Position numbers and translations under genes: made by a program. DNA of 35,085 nucleotides from an uncultured Chitinophagales bacterium (GTDB taxonomy: Bacteria > Bacteroidota > Bacteroidia > Chitinophagales > JAHDHT01). Shown here piece by piece: positions 15,583-24,807 of the stretch. The notes under the pieces are model-generated. The model ran no database searches. It had not been told where the DNA came from and worked only from the letters and a program-made list of their open reading frames with translations. The stretch lies in the NCBI GenBank assembly GCA_938023075.1, contig CALHDG010000011.1, positions 1 through 35,085 of the forward strand. Reading direction: 5' to 3'. Position 1 is the stretch's first letter; the number at the start of each line of letters is the position of its first letter.

Positions 15583-16691
15583 TGAGTTAGATTATCTTTA
15601 TTTTTTTGAGTGTTTAATTGCTGTTTTCCTCTTTCGTATAATAACTGCATAATGATGAAAAGGCTAAAAAAATATCCGATTACCATAAGCGATTTATTTA
15701 AAGTCCATTGATTAAAATTGATGACCAAAAAGTAGGTGATGATAATGGAGTTTAAAGAAATTAAGAATAAGATTAAAGCGACCTTGCTATCACTCATACC
15801 ATTAAATGCCAAATGATGGGTGGTATGATCTCTTCCACCAACAAAGGGGGATTTGCCTTGCGATATTCTTCTGAAACAAACGGTAATGGTATCTATTAAG
15901 GGAACAATAAATATAATCATCGGCACCAAAAATTGCTTAATGGCAAATACGCCACTGGAGGCATCTCTAAATTTCCACATTAATACAATACTTAAATAGG
16001 CGAGAAAGGCACCGAGGAATTGGCTGCCACTATCGCCCATATACATTTTACTGGGCGACCAATTAAAAAAGAGAAAGCCAACCATAGCAGCAGCAACGCC
16101 CACACAAATAATTAAATAAATAGAGGCAGCTTGGTTAGATAAGAGCAACAACATAATAGCCGCCATAATAATGGACAGGGAAACACTTGCCGTGATACCA
16201 TCCATATTATCTAACATATTAATGGAGTTCATAATGCCTACTACCCACAGTATGGTAAATATATAATTTAACCACAGGTAAGGGGTTAAGGGAATATGAA
16301 TACCCATAACAATTAAAAAAAGACCACAGACAAACTGCCCGCTAAATTTGATTAATGGATTGGCATGAAACGAATCATCATACAAGCCGATTAAAAAGCC
16401 TAAGGTACAAGCACCGAGTAGCGCAAATAACTCTCTCCCAAAAAAAGTTTCTACATGAAAAGGCAACATAAAATAAGAAGACACCGAAAGTAAAAACAAG
16501 ATAAAGAAACCCACACCACCCATAGCCGGCTTCGATTGGTTTTGCCAACGTACCTGTTTTACATTATCTATACCACCCGTTTGTATCTCTTTCGATAATT
16601 TGAGTAACAGTAGGTTAATAACTACGGCAAAGCCTACGGCTATTACAAAAAATACGATATATATAATAAACAGAGAACTATTAACATCCAT
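15579..16691 (-). CDS. Polyprenyl-phosphate sugar-1-phosphate transferase, WecA/MraY family
   Basis: A 370-residue integral membrane enzyme with about ten hydrophobic segments that would attach a sugar-1-phosphate from a UDP-sugar to undecaprenyl phosphate. Motifs are KPAMGGVGFF, NMLDNMDGI (the Asp-rich catalytic loop), MYMGDSGSQFLGAFL and GGRDHTTHHL (cytosolic His-box). The GRDHTTHHL form and overall pattern favour the WecA/TagO branch over MraY, and there are no mur genes nearby. Product specificity (O-antigen, capsule or teichoic-like) cannot be read from sequence. The frame opens at TTG 16694, but ATG 16691 directly follows and is preferred. It is coupled to crcB. Confidence 0.9.
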   Translation of the reverse strand: MDVNSSLFIIYIVFFVIAVGFAVVINLLLLKLSKEIQTGGIDNVKQVRWQNQSKPAMGGVGFFILFLLSVSSYFMLPFHVETFFGRELFALLGACTLGFLIGLYDDSFHANPLIKFSGQFVCGLFLIVMGIHIPLTPYLWLNYIFTILWVVGIMNSINMLDNMDGITASVSLSIIMAAIMLLLLSNQAASIYLIICVGVAAAMVGFLFFNWSPSKMYMGDSGSQFLGAFLAYLSIVLMWKFRDASSGVFAIKQFLVPMIIFIVPLIDTITVCFRRISQGKSPFVGGRDHTTHHLAFNGMSDSKVALILFLISLNSIIITYFLVINFNQWTLNKSLMVIGYFFSLFIIMQLLYERGKQQLNTQKNKDNLTQ

Positions 16692-16760
16692 CAATTGACA
16701 AAGATAAAAAAACCGTATTACTTATTAAAATTGGTGTATAAACTAGTCCGAAGTTTTAAT

Positions 16761-17273
16761 TCAGAAGCTCTTTTTTAAATCAGTTACTTTTAAATCGTCA
16801 ATAATTTTTAAAATTGAGTCGTTTATCACATTTAATTCAAGTTCATGTTTATTATGATCAATTATTCCAGTGATTTTATTTTTACAATTTCTATTATATT
16901 TTGATTGAACAAGAATTATACAATTGCAATGCTGCGAATTTTGGATTATTTGGTTTTCAAGAACTTGAAACAGTTTTTCAATTTCATTGTGCTTAATATA
17001 GTTTTTCAATTTTGTTTTAAATCTGGATAAGGTATCAATATCAACTGTTAAACTTTGCTCTTCTATGTTTTTTGTTTCATACTTTAAATTTGAATATTGA
17101 ATAGGTTGTATTTGCCCTTTAGCAGGCATATAAGTTTGACAATTAGCTCTTCCATAGATGAATCTATAAACAGGACAAAACACGTTTCGATGAAAATCAT
17201 CTGCTAACTGATTAAATACAACACTTGGATCAGATACCTGATAACATCTATTTCCTATTCTAAAGTATTTCAC
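16761..17273 (-). CDS. Small protein with a C-terminal effector-associated-domain-like (EAD11-type) helical region
   Basis: 170 residues, start GTG (17273-17271), with an in-frame TAG three codons upstream. Residues about 1-60 (MKYFRIGNRCYQVSDPSVVF, VFCPVYRFIYGRANCQTYMP) have several Cys and aromatic residues and no family I know. Residues about 85-163 (KTKLKNYIKHNEIEKLF, VQSKYNRNCKNKITGIIDHN, NVINDSILKIIDDLK) match by eye the helical pattern of EAD11, the small adaptor domain found on NACHT, TIR, caspase-like and other effectors in Bacteroidota conflict systems. It is a stand-alone gene, 62 bases downstream of nothing on its own strand but proS. It is more AT-rich than its neighbours. The domain call is pattern recognition only. 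Confidence 0.55.
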   Translation of the reverse strand: MKYFRIGNRCYQVSDPSVVFNQLADDFHRNVFCPVYRFIYGRANCQTYMPAKGQIQPIQYSNLKYETKNIEEQSLTVDIDTLSRFKTKLKNYIKHNEIEKLFQVLENQIIQNSQHCNCIILVQSKYNRNCKNKITGIIDHNKHELELNVINDSILKIIDDLKVTDLKKSF

Positions 17274-17335
17274 AATAATCTAGTTCAATTACATCTGCAA
17301 TTTAGTTTATTTTTTTCTTTCCACAAAAATCTAAT

Positions 17336-18805
17336 TTAATAAGCCTTAGCATACAAAACCTTATGCTTTCCGGCTTTGCCGCTAACCAAACAATCGCCAT
17401 CGGCTTCGCCACCTTCATTGGGTATGCAACGGATGGTGGCTTTGGTTTCCTCTTTTACTTTGTCTTCGGTTTCGGTACTTCCATCCCAATTAGCAACGGC
17501 AAAACCACCTTGGTCAACTACTTCTTTCAACTCATCGTAACTAGAAACGGTGGTAGTATTCGCTTTTCTAAAGTCATCGGCTTTTTTGTAAATACTGGTT
17601 TGAATCTCTTTTAATAAGCCTTCAATATGTGTAGCAATATTTTCAATGGGTTGACTGCTTTTTTCTTTCGTATCTCTACGGGCAACTTCTATCGTACCAT
17701 TTTCCATATCACGTGGACCAAGCCCTAAACGTACCGGAATACCTTTCAATTCAAACTCCGCAAATTTGAAACCTGGTCGCTTGGCATCATCATCATCTAT
17801 TTTAAAAGTAATATTGGCATTGCTTAACTGTGCTCCTATGTGCTGAAACTTTTCTCTAATCTGATTGAGTTGCTCTTCATTTTTATAGATAGGCACCATA
17901 CCCACATGGATAGGAGCCAACTTCGGCGGTAAAATTAAACCTTCATCATCGCTATGTGCCATTACTAAAGCACCCATCATTCTTGTAGAAACTCCCCAAC
18001 TGGTTGCCCATACATGCTCTAATGTTCCTTCTTTGGTTTGAAACTTTACATCAAAAGCCTTCGCAAAATTTTGACCCAAAAAGTGCGAAGTACCCATTTG
18101 CAAGGCTTTACCATCTTGCATTAAGCCTTCACAAGTAAACGTTTCTTCGGCACCGGCAAATCGTTCACTTTCCGATTTTGTTCCTCTAATTACCGGTACG
18201 GCAATATAGCCTTCCATAAAATCAGCATATTCTTTTTGCATCAGTTTGGCTTCTTCCATCGCTTCTTCTTTGGTAGCATGAGCGGTATGCCCTTCTTGCC
18301 AAAAAAATTCTGCGGTACGCAAAAACAAACGAGTACGCATTTCCCAACGCATTACGTTTGCCCATTGGTTAATTAAAATAGGTAAATCGCGGTAACTTTG
18401 TATCCAGTTTTTATAGGTATTCCAAATAATGGTTTCAGAAGTTGGTCTGATAATTAGTTCTTCTTCCAATTTAGCATCTGGATCAACCACAATATTTCCA
18501 TCGCCTTGATTTTTGAGCCGGTAATGGGTTACTACGGCACTTTCTAAGGCAAAACCTTCTACATGTTTGGCTTCTTTAGCAAAAAAACTTTTGGGTATTA
18601 ATAGAGGAAAGGCTGCATTTTGATGACCGGTTGCCTTAAATCGCTTATCCAATTGTGCTTTCATTTTCTCCCAAATGGCAAAACCATAGGGTTTTATTAC
18701 CATGCAGCCTCTAACGGCACTATGTTCAGCCAAATCAGCTTTTATCACTAATTCGTTATACCATTTACTGTAATCCTCCTTACGAGATGTTAATTGTTTT
18801 GCCAT
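17336..18805 (-). CDS. proS: Prolyl-tRNA synthetase (short, archaeal/eukaryote-like type)
   Basis: 489-residue class II synthetase charging tRNA-Pro. Motif 2 region [16 protein letters not shown], then [34 protein letters not shown] (seen as [17 protein letters not shown] and [12 protein letters not shown]), and motif 3 [18 protein letters not shown] with VRLGLGPRD. The length and lack of the bacterial editing insertion place it in the ProS type 3 group common in Bacteroidota. The C-terminal zinc-like domain ends [21 protein letters not shown] start at 18805. It is divergent from the secreted-protein gene at 18932, with a 126-base shared intergenic region. Confidence 0.97.
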   Translation of the reverse strand: MAKQLTSRKEDYSKWYNELVIKADLAEHSAVRGCMVIKPYGFAIWEKMKAQLDKRFKATGHQNAAFPLLIPKSFFAKEAKHVEGFALESAVVTHYRLKNQGDGNIVVDPDAKLEEELIIRPTSETIIWNTYKNWIQSYRDLPILINQWANVMRWEMRTRLFLRTAEFFWQEGHTAHATKEEAMEEAKLMQKEYADFMEGYIAVPVIRGTKSESERFAGAEETFTCEGLMQDGKALQMGTSHFLGQNFAKAFDVKFQTKEGTLEHVWATSWGVSTRMMGALVMAHSDDEGLILPPKLAPIHVGMVPIYKNEEQLNQIREKFQHIGAQLSNANITFKIDDDDAKRPGFKFAEFELKGIPVRLGLGPRDMENGTIEVARRDTKEKSSQPIENIATHIEGLLKEIQTSIYKKADDFRKANTTTVSSYDELKEVVDQGGFAVANWDGSTETEDKVKEETKATIRCIPNEGGEADGDCLVSGKAGKHKVLYAKAY

Positions 18806-18931
18806 TGTGCTATAATTTACCTATCTTTATACACTAATTGTATTGCTAAAAAAACTTTTTGTTAAAATTTGGGCAAAGATTAAACCTTTTTGCTCATTTC
18901 AAAGTCTCAAAGAAAAAGAATTCTGTAAAAT

Positions 18932-19972
18932 ATGAGAAATTTAAAATTTAAATCGTTGTTCACGTTGACTTTAGTCAGCCTTTTTTCGCTTAGTATTGTA
19001 GCGCAATCTACAGATGATTTATACTACACACCTTCATACAATGATTATTCAGTTGATGAAGTAGCTGATTATGAAACAGCAAGTGCCGTAATTGAAGAAG
19101 ATGCTTATGATACTATTGACTATTCCGAATCTGATTCTAGATTTGATAATGATTATTACTATCAATCTCGTTTAAGAAGATTTTGCAATCCGGTAAGAGG
19201 GTTAAGTTATTATGCTCCGGCATATACTAACTCTTACTATTATAACAATAATCCATACGCGTGGTCAAATAACATTTATACGCAGCCTGTTTATAGCCAA
19301 CGTTGGTGGAATCCGGTAAATACCTACAATAATTTTTATGCTTGGGGAAATAATGGATTTAACAATAGCAGAAATTTTGCTCCATATACTTCATTTGGTT
19401 CAACTGTATATAACAACAGGTTTAATAATAATCCTTTTTATGGTGGTAATTCTGTATACAACTATAATAATTTAGGTGGTTTCAATAACGTAGGAGGAGC
19501 GTTTTTCGATCCTTGTACAACTACCAACTATGTTTCTAATAACATTGTAGATAATTATAACCAAAGTAGAACAGCCACCAGAAGCAACTCAAGTGTTAGA
19601 ACAACCCGGTCTAATACACCAAGTGCTTCTTCATCAAATAACAATGCGAATAAAACTACCCGTTCTTCAAGAAATGCAACCAGAAGTACATCTGGTGCTC
19701 CAAGTAAATCATACTCAAATACAAATAACGCAAGAACAGAAAGAAAATCAGTTGTAGAAAAGAGCAACACATATACGCCAAAAAAAGAAAGAAAGAATGG
19801 TATAAGAAATGCGTTTAGAAATCTTGGCGATGCAGTTGGCGGTTCTTCTAAGGGCAGCAGCAATAGCAGAAGTTATCGCTCTTCTTCTTCAGGAACTAAA
19901 TCATTTGGTTCCGGAAGCTCAAGAGGTTCTTCAAGAAGTTCAGGTTCGAGCAGCAGAGGCGGTAGAAGATAA
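18932..19972 (+). CDS. Secreted low-complexity protein with acidic, Asn/Tyr-rich and Ser/Arg-rich blocks
   Basis: 346 residues with a signal peptide (about 1-25, ends SIVAQS). Three blocks follow. Residues about 27-70 are acidic (DDLYYTPSYNDYSVDEVADY). About 75-205 are rich in Asn, Tyr, Phe and Gly (YNNNPYAWSNNIYTQ, FNNNPFYGG). About 205-346 are basic and rich in Ser, Thr, Arg and Asn, ending SSRSSGSSSRGGRR. No enzyme motif is present. It is probably a cell-surface or matrix protein; that is inferred from the signal peptide and composition only. It is followed after 26 bases by a strong intrinsic terminator, so it is likely monocistronic. Confidence 0.8.
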   Translation: MRNLKFKSLFTLTLVSLFSLSIVAQSTDDLYYTPSYNDYSVDEVADYETASAVIEEDAYDTIDYSESDSRFDNDYYYQSRLRRFCNPVRGLSYYAPAYTNSYYYNNNPYAWSNNIYTQPVYSQRWWNPVNTYNNFYAWGNNGFNNSRNFAPYTSFGSTVYNNRFNNNPFYGGNSVYNYNNLGGFNNVGGAFFDPCTTTNYVSNNIVDNYNQSRTATRSNSSVRTTRSNTPSASSSNNNANKTTRSSRNATRSTSGAPSKSYSNTNNARTERKSVVEKSNTYTPKKERKNGIRNAFRNLGDAVGGSSKGSSNSRSYRSSSSGTKSFGSGSSRGSSRSSGSSSRGGRR

Positions 19973-19998
19973 AAATTTAAAAAAATTATTATAAATTT

Positions 19999-20027
19999 AA
20001 GGCAGTGAAATTTTCACTGCCTTTTTT
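19999..20027 (+). terminator. Intrinsic terminator
   Basis: GGCAGTGAAA, one central T, then TTTCACTGCC form a perfect inverted repeat (functionally an 8-bp GC-containing stem with a 5-nt loop), extended by AA/TT and followed by TTTTTT at 20022-20027. It ends the 18932-19972 transcript and sits 27 bases before the next start codon. Confidence 0.92.
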
Positions 20028-20053
20028 GTAGATATAATGAATTAGTTTTTTTA

Positions 20054-21466
20054 ATGAAGATGAAATTTGTATTAAGCATACTAGCAACTCTATTTTTATT
20101 TGCAAATAACTCAACCGCACAACCCCGTGAGTTAAACGAAGTCGTTCAATTAAGTTGGGCTAACCCGGCATACACCGCACGTTCTATGGCTGTTGGCGGA
20201 GCTTTTACCTCACTTGGTGCTGATGTATCGAGCAATTACATTAATCCGGCGGGTATAGGTATGTTTCGTACTGCTGAGGTTATTTATGGTCCCAACTTTT
20301 CATTTAAAAATACGGCTTCCAGTTACTTAGGTAATGCAGAAAATGCCAATAATTTTTTAATGGAGTTTGGTACTTTTGGTTTGGTAATACCCATGAAGAG
20401 AACCCTGAAAAAGCGATTGAGTTATCTCAATTTTGGCTTAGCCTATCATCAAAGTAGTAATAATAATTTAAGAAGATCGTACAACGGGTTTAATCAAGAA
20501 ACGTGTTGTTATATTGGCGGATTTCTTCCTGATATAGGGGCAGAACACCAGGAAAGTATTTCAACTAAACGCAGCCAGTTTGGTGAATTTGTTTTTTCGA
20601 TAGCGGCTAATTATAATGATCGGTTTTTTATAGGGGCTAACTTAGGTGTGCCGCGGTATTCATTTAATCAAGAATATCGTTTCTCAGAAATTGATGTGGA
20701 CGATCAATTTTATTTATCAGCAATTAATATTGTAGAAAGTGACAGTATTTGGAGTGTTGAAGGAGCTTATATAGGTATAGGCATTAATGCAAAATTGAAT
20801 AAAAATGTCCGTTTTGGAGTCAGTATTAAATCTGCCACCTATTTTACTTTATTTGAAGATTATGTGTTTTCATTAATTGAAAGTTACGACGATGGATATG
20901 AAATAAACTTAGGTGATCCTTTAGAAGAAATTGAATTCAATTTAAGTAAACCCTTTACCGCTAATGCAGGCTTATCTTATCTAAATCAAAAAGGCTTTAT
21001 TGCGGTTGATGTAGAATATCAACCCAATTCAAGATATCGCTACAGCGATGACAGTGGTTCAGAATTAGATGAAACCACCTACTTAGCCACTCAAAATAGT
21101 TTAATTAGAAGAGAATTAAGAGATGCATTTAATGTTAAAGCAGGTGGTGAATATGTATTAGCACAAAACTATCGATTAAGAGCAGGCTATCAATATTTAA
21201 TGAGCCCAATGCAAGACACCAGAGAACTAAGCGATCAACACGTATTTAGTATTGGCGGCGGTTTGCGCAAGGTAGTTGCCGAGTACGAAACCCGCAATAG
21301 TGTATTTTTTGCCGATGCGGCTTTGGTTTTTGCTACCTATAAAAATCGCTATCGCCCATACGATTTTCCGCCAAATGATGATGGCAGTATCCCCTCTGCA
21401 CCACCCATAGTAGATTTTACCTATGTAAGAACGAACTTGAATACCACTTTTGGATTTAAATTTTAA
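20054..21466 (+). CDS. OmpP1/FadL/TodX-like outer-membrane beta-barrel protein
   Basis: 470 residues with a signal peptide (about 1-22, ends NNSTAQ). The mature start, ELNEVVQLSWANPAYTARSM followed by AVGGAFTSLGADVSSNYINPAGIG, is the typical Bacteroidota version of the FadL/OmpP1 N-terminal region (GGAxTxLGxDxSxxxxNPAGL). The rest alternates amphipathic strands (FGLAYHQSSNN, FFIGANLGVPRYSF, NYRLRAGYQYLMSP) and ends with Phe (TTFGFKF), as expected for BAM-inserted barrels. It probably transports hydrophobic compounds across the outer membrane; the substrate is unknown. ATG start, with the upstream terminator separating it from the preceding gene. Confidence 0.85.
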   Translation: MKMKFVLSILATLFLFANNSTAQPRELNEVVQLSWANPAYTARSMAVGGAFTSLGADVSSNYINPAGIGMFRTAEVIYGPNFSFKNTASSYLGNAENANNFLMEFGTFGLVIPMKRTLKKRLSYLNFGLAYHQSSNNNLRRSYNGFNQETCCYIGGFLPDIGAEHQESISTKRSQFGEFVFSIAANYNDRFFIGANLGVPRYSFNQEYRFSEIDVDDQFYLSAINIVESDSIWSVEGAYIGIGINAKLNKNVRFGVSIKSATYFTLFEDYVFSLIESYDDGYEINLGDPLEEIEFNLSKPFTANAGLSYLNQKGFIAVDVEYQPNSRYRYSDDSGSELDETTYLATQNSLIRRELRDAFNVKAGGEYVLAQNYRLRAGYQYLMSPMQDTRELSDQHVFSIGGGLRKVVAEYETRNSVFFADAALVFATYKNRYRPYDFPPNDDGSIPSAPPIVDFTYVRTNLNTTFGFKF

Positions 21467-21502
21467 CCCTCGCAATGCTGAAATATTTTTTTCTATTTTT
21501 TT

Positions 21503-21616
21503 TGAAGCGAAACTTTGTAGCATCATAATACCGTTGGTCCCGCTTTCCGCTCAAATGCAATTGCTAGGCTTCAAAACCTGCCCTGCAAAATTGCATAACC
21601 GCTGCAATCGGGGCTA
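21503..21616 (-). repeat. R1 element copy B
   Basis: On the minus strand: left box TAGCCCCGATTGCAGCGGTT, hairpin arms ATGCAATT (plus coordinates 21589-21596) and its complement (21555-21562), right box TTGAGCGGAAAGCGGGAC, a spacer of about 25 bases, then GTTTCGCTTC and an A-run. It begins 37 bases after the stop of the OmpP1-like gene. The rest of the 413-base gap 21467-21879 shows no gene; only a maeB promoter candidate is visible. Confidence 0.85.
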
Positions 21617-21826
21617 GTTTATAAGCTTCGGTACTTCGTAGAAAGATAAAAACAGTCGCACTCTAAAACAGCAAGTAGAAGTCGCAATTATTGCAACCTT
21701 AAACAAAAAAATATCAATGTCTGGAAATTTTAAATTGTATAATTTTTTCTTCGCATCTCAAAAATCCATCCTTCAACTTATTCATTTCAATTTTTTAGTT
21801 TAGATAACTTTATCCATAAAATAACA

Positions 21827-21834
21827 TAAATTTG
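21827..21834 (+). promoter_or_regulatory. Putative -7 promoter element for maeB
   Basis: TAAATTTG matches TAnnTTTG, 45 bases before the maeB ATG. The -33 region has TTTAG at 21799-21803 rather than TTTG. Confidence 0.4.
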
Positions 21835-21879
21835 AGAATATTTTAGACCTTGTCGGTTCATTTATGAAAACGCATAAAC

Positions 21880-24147
21880 ATGAAGATTAGAAAAGAAGAC
21901 GCTTTAGAATATCATAGCAAAGGCAGGCCCGGTAAAATTGAAGTGATACCAACAACTGCGACTAAAACACAAAGAGACTTATCGCTTGCCTATTCTCCCG
22001 GTGTAGCTATTCCGGTTTTAGCCATTGCCGAAGACGAAAATAAAGTATACGATTACACGGCTAAAGGTAATTTGGTGGGGGTAATTTCTAACGGAACAGC
22101 CATACTCGGTTTAGGCAATAAAGGACCAGCGGCTTCCAAACCCGTGATGGAAGGAAAGGGCATCTTATTTAAAATATATGCCGATATTGATGTATTTGAT
22201 ATTGAGGTGGACACCACCGATGTAGAGCACTTCATTAGTGTAGTAAAAGCCTTAGAGCCCACTTTTGGCGGCATCAACTTAGAAGATATTGCCGCACCTG
22301 AAGCCTTTGAAATTGAAGAACGATTAAAAGCCGAATTAAACATACCAGTAATGCACGATGACCAACACGGCACCGCTATTATATCTGCGGCAGCCTTGTT
22401 GAATGCTTTAGAGTTAGCCGGCAAAAAAATTGGCGAAGTAAAAGTGGTGGTTTCCGGAGCAGGAGCGGCGGCTATTTCTTGTTTAAAAATGTGGTTGCTC
22501 ATTGGGGTTAAAAAAGAAAACATTTATGTATTCGATATTGACGGCTTGGTTTCAACCGACCGGACTGATTTAGATCCTTATAAAGCTTTATTTGTTTCTG
22601 AGCCCATTTACAAAAACATAAGTGAGGCTTTGGTTGAGGCAGATGTGTTGTTAGGACTTTCGGTAGGCAACATTATTACCAAAACTATGATTCAACCGAT
22701 GGCAGCTAAACCCATCATTTTTGCTTTAGCTAACCCTAACCCGGAAATACCTTATGACGATGCCGTTGCCGCCCGCCCCGATGCAATAGTCGCCACCGGA
22801 AGATCAGATTATCCCAATCAAGTGAATAATGTTTTGGGCTTCCCCTATATTTTTAGAGGTGCCTTAGATTGTAGAGCAACCGGCATTAACGAAGCCATGA
22901 AGTTAGCAGCTACCAAGGCTATTGCCGCACTAGCCAAAGAACCCGTACCCGAAATTGTTAATGTGGCTTATGGTAAAAAAAGCATGGTGTATGGCAATCA
23001 GTATATTATCCCCAAACCGGTTGACCCGCGCTTATTAGAAACCATTGCTCCGGCAGTTGCCCAAGCTGCTATGGAAAGTGGTATTGCTAAAAACCCCATT
23101 CCGAATTGGGAGGCATATAAAATAGAACTGAACAAACGCCTTGGATTAGATAATCAAATTCAACGGGTAATTAGCAGCAAAGCCAGGCGCAACCCTAAGC
23201 GAGTAGTGTTTGCCGAAGGGGAGAATATCAATATATTGAAAGCGGCTCAAATTGTAAAAGACCAAGGTATTGCAGAACCTATTTTATTGGGCAAAAAAGA
23301 CACCATATTAGCTTTAGTAGAGGAGTACGATTTAGATTTGACTGACTGCCGTTTAATTGATCCAAGAGATGAAATTGCCCTTGAAACCAGATTAACTTAT
23401 GGGCAATGGTTTCACGAAAAACGCCAACGAAGAGGTTTAACTTTAAGAGATGCTCAACAGCTCATGCGGCAACGAAATTATTTTGCATGTATGATGGTGC
23501 AATTTGGAGAATGCGATGCCATGATTTCTGGACAGACCGGAAGCTATCCGGACACCATTCGTCCAGCCTTACAAATTATTGGTAAACGAGATGATGTTTC
23601 GCGGGTTGCCGGTATGTATATTATGTTAACAAAAAAGGGTCCATTGTTTTTTGCAGATACCACAGTTAATGTAAACCCCAATGAAGATGAGTTGGTTGAT
23701 ATTGCCCTATTAGCCGCCCAAGAGATTAGAAACTACAACGTAACTCCAAAAATAGCGATGTTAAGTTATTCAAACTTTGGTTCTGTTAGCGATCAAGCTT
23801 CCAATAAAGTGAGCAATGCCGTTAAAAAAATTAAAGCCCGCATGCCTCACTTAATTATAGATGGTGAAATGCAAGCCAATGTCGCCTTCGATAATGCTTT
23901 GCTAAAAAAGAAATATCCTTTTAGCGATTTAGTTGATAAAGATGTGAACACACTAATTTTTCCTAATCTTTCATCGGGTAATATTGCCTATAAGCTGATA
24001 GCCAAACTAGGTGCTGCCGAAGCTATTGGACCCATTTTGCTCGGCTTAAAAAAACCCGTACACGTTTTACAAATGGGTAGTTCTATTAGAGAAATTGTGA
24101 ATATGGCAACTATAGCCGTAGTAAATGCACAACGAGTGGTGGGCTAG
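21880..24147 (+). CDS. maeB: NADP-dependent malic enzyme with C-terminal phosphotransacetylase-like domain
   Basis: A 755-residue fusion of the MaeB type. The N-terminal malic domain (residues about 10-150: LAYSPGVAIPVLAIAEDENK, ISNGTAILGLGNKGPAASKP, EDIAAPEAFEIEERL, HDDQHGTAII) oxidatively decarboxylates malate to pyruvate. The NAD(P)-binding domain (about 160-390) shows VVVSGAGAAAISCLKMW, FALANPNPEIPYDD and NQVNNVLGFPYIFRG. The C-terminal third (about 430-755) is PTA-like (RVVFAEGENINILKAAQIV, SGQTGSYPDTIRPALQI). In characterised MaeB proteins this part is regulatory (acetyl-CoA sensing) rather than catalytic. Monocistronic, with repeat-rich DNA on both sides. Confidence 0.96.
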   Translation: MKIRKEDALEYHSKGRPGKIEVIPTTATKTQRDLSLAYSPGVAIPVLAIAEDENKVYDYTAKGNLVGVISNGTAILGLGNKGPAASKPVMEGKGILFKIYADIDVFDIEVDTTDVEHFISVVKALEPTFGGINLEDIAAPEAFEIEERLKAELNIPVMHDDQHGTAIISAAALLNALELAGKKIGEVKVVVSGAGAAAISCLKMWLLIGVKKENIYVFDIDGLVSTDRTDLDPYKALFVSEPIYKNISEALVEADVLLGLSVGNIITKTMIQPMAAKPIIFALANPNPEIPYDDAVAARPDAIVATGRSDYPNQVNNVLGFPYIFRGALDCRATGINEAMKLAATKAIAALAKEPVPEIVNVAYGKKSMVYGNQYIIPKPVDPRLLETIAPAVAQAAMESGIAKNPIPNWEAYKIELNKRLGLDNQIQRVISSKARRNPKRVVFAEGENINILKAAQIVKDQGIAEPILLGKKDTILALVEEYDLDLTDCRLIDPRDEIALETRLTYGQWFHEKRQRRGLTLRDAQQLMRQRNYFACMMVQFGECDAMISGQTGSYPDTIRPALQIIGKRDDVSRVAGMYIMLTKKGPLFFADTTVNVNPNEDELVDIALLAAQEIRNYNVTPKIAMLSYSNFGSVSDQASNKVSNAVKKIKARMPHLIIDGEMQANVAFDNALLKKKYPFSDLVDKDVNTLIFPNLSSGNIAYKLIAKLGAAEAIGPILLGLKKPVHVLQMGSSIREIVNMATIAVVNAQRVVG

Positions 24148-24271
24148 TGCTTTAAGGGAAGAGAAAAAAATAACTTTACATGCTTCCTTTACAATTTTAT
24201 GATATACTCTGTTATAGATGTTAAATTTATTTTCTCATCATTTCTAAACCATAAAGTAGTAGATGTTTTTT

Positions 24272-24386
24272 TGAAGCGAAACTATTTAACATTAAAAGAA
24301 CACCCGTCCCGCTTTCCGCTAAATCTTTTTAAGCCTTGCTTCATTGCCTGCGCTTCATAAAAAGAACACCGCTGCAATTCTATCTA
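24272..24386 (-). repeat. R1 element copy C
   Basis: On the minus strand: degenerate left box (TAGATAGAATTGCAGCGG), hairpin arms TCTTTTTA (24358-24365 complement) and TAAAAAGA (24324-24331 complement), right box TTTAGCGGAAAGCGGGAC, spacer, and GTTTCGCTTC plus an A-run. The outer CCCCG of the left box is lost in this copy. It lies about 125 bases after the maeB stop and is followed directly by two R2 copies. Confidence 0.8.
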
Positions 24387-24416
24387 AGCGTCTTTCTGCA
24401 TTTTGAATGTCATTAA

Positions 24417-24603
24417 TTTATAAATTAAAAATAAGTCAACATTCATTATTCGTTAATCGATATTCGTTGTTCATTAAATGGTCATTCAAAAAAATATCGA
24501 ATATCGAACACCGAACACCCAATTTTGAATGACGAATTTTTCCATTCGAAAAACAACACTTAGCTGTTAAACAACCCAATGCACTTTAGTGCTGTTGACT
24601 TGA
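24417..24603. repeat. R2 repeat copy b
   Basis: First of two tandem R2 copies. It shares AAGTCAACATTCATTATT, CGATATTCG, AATATCGAATATCGAACA, CCCAATTTTGAATGACGAAT, AACAACACTTAGCTG and the GCACT-TT-AGTGC palindrome with copies a and c. It ends at CTGTTGACTTGA and lacks the trailing CTAAAC end seen in copies a and c. Confidence 0.85.
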
Positions 24604-24807
24604 TTTATACATTAAAAGTAAGTCAACATTCATTATTTGTTAATCGATATTCATTATTCATTAAAGGGTCATCCAAAAAAATATCGAATATCGAACATCG
24701 AACACCCAATTTTGAATGACGAATTTTTCGATTCGAAAAACAACACTTAGCTGCTAAACAACCCAATGCACTTTAGTGCTGTTGGCTTGGAAATCAGGGC
24801 TAAACTT
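24604..24807. repeat. R2 repeat copy c
   Basis: Second tandem copy, with the same landmarks as copy b plus a trailing GGAAATCAGGGCTAAACTT. That end resembles the reverse complement of the R1 left end in copy E (TTTAGCCCCGAT). CGATATTC and GAATATCG within it can pair as a perfect 8-bp stem. Confidence 0.85.

Noticed and set aside
16692-16760. Possible fluoride riboswitch ahead of the sugar transferase-crcB pair
   Set aside because: The 69-base gap is AT-rich, and I could not find the pseudoknot-forming conserved GG..CC elements.
19555-19994. Long ORFs antisense to and overlapping the 18932 gene
   Set aside because: They are low-complexity reflections of the Ser/Arg/Asn-rich coding repeat, with no independent start signal or function.
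24412-24807. Tandem repeat considered as a CRISPR array
   Set aside because: Only two units of about 190 bases, nearly identical throughout with no unique spacers. No cas genes are present.
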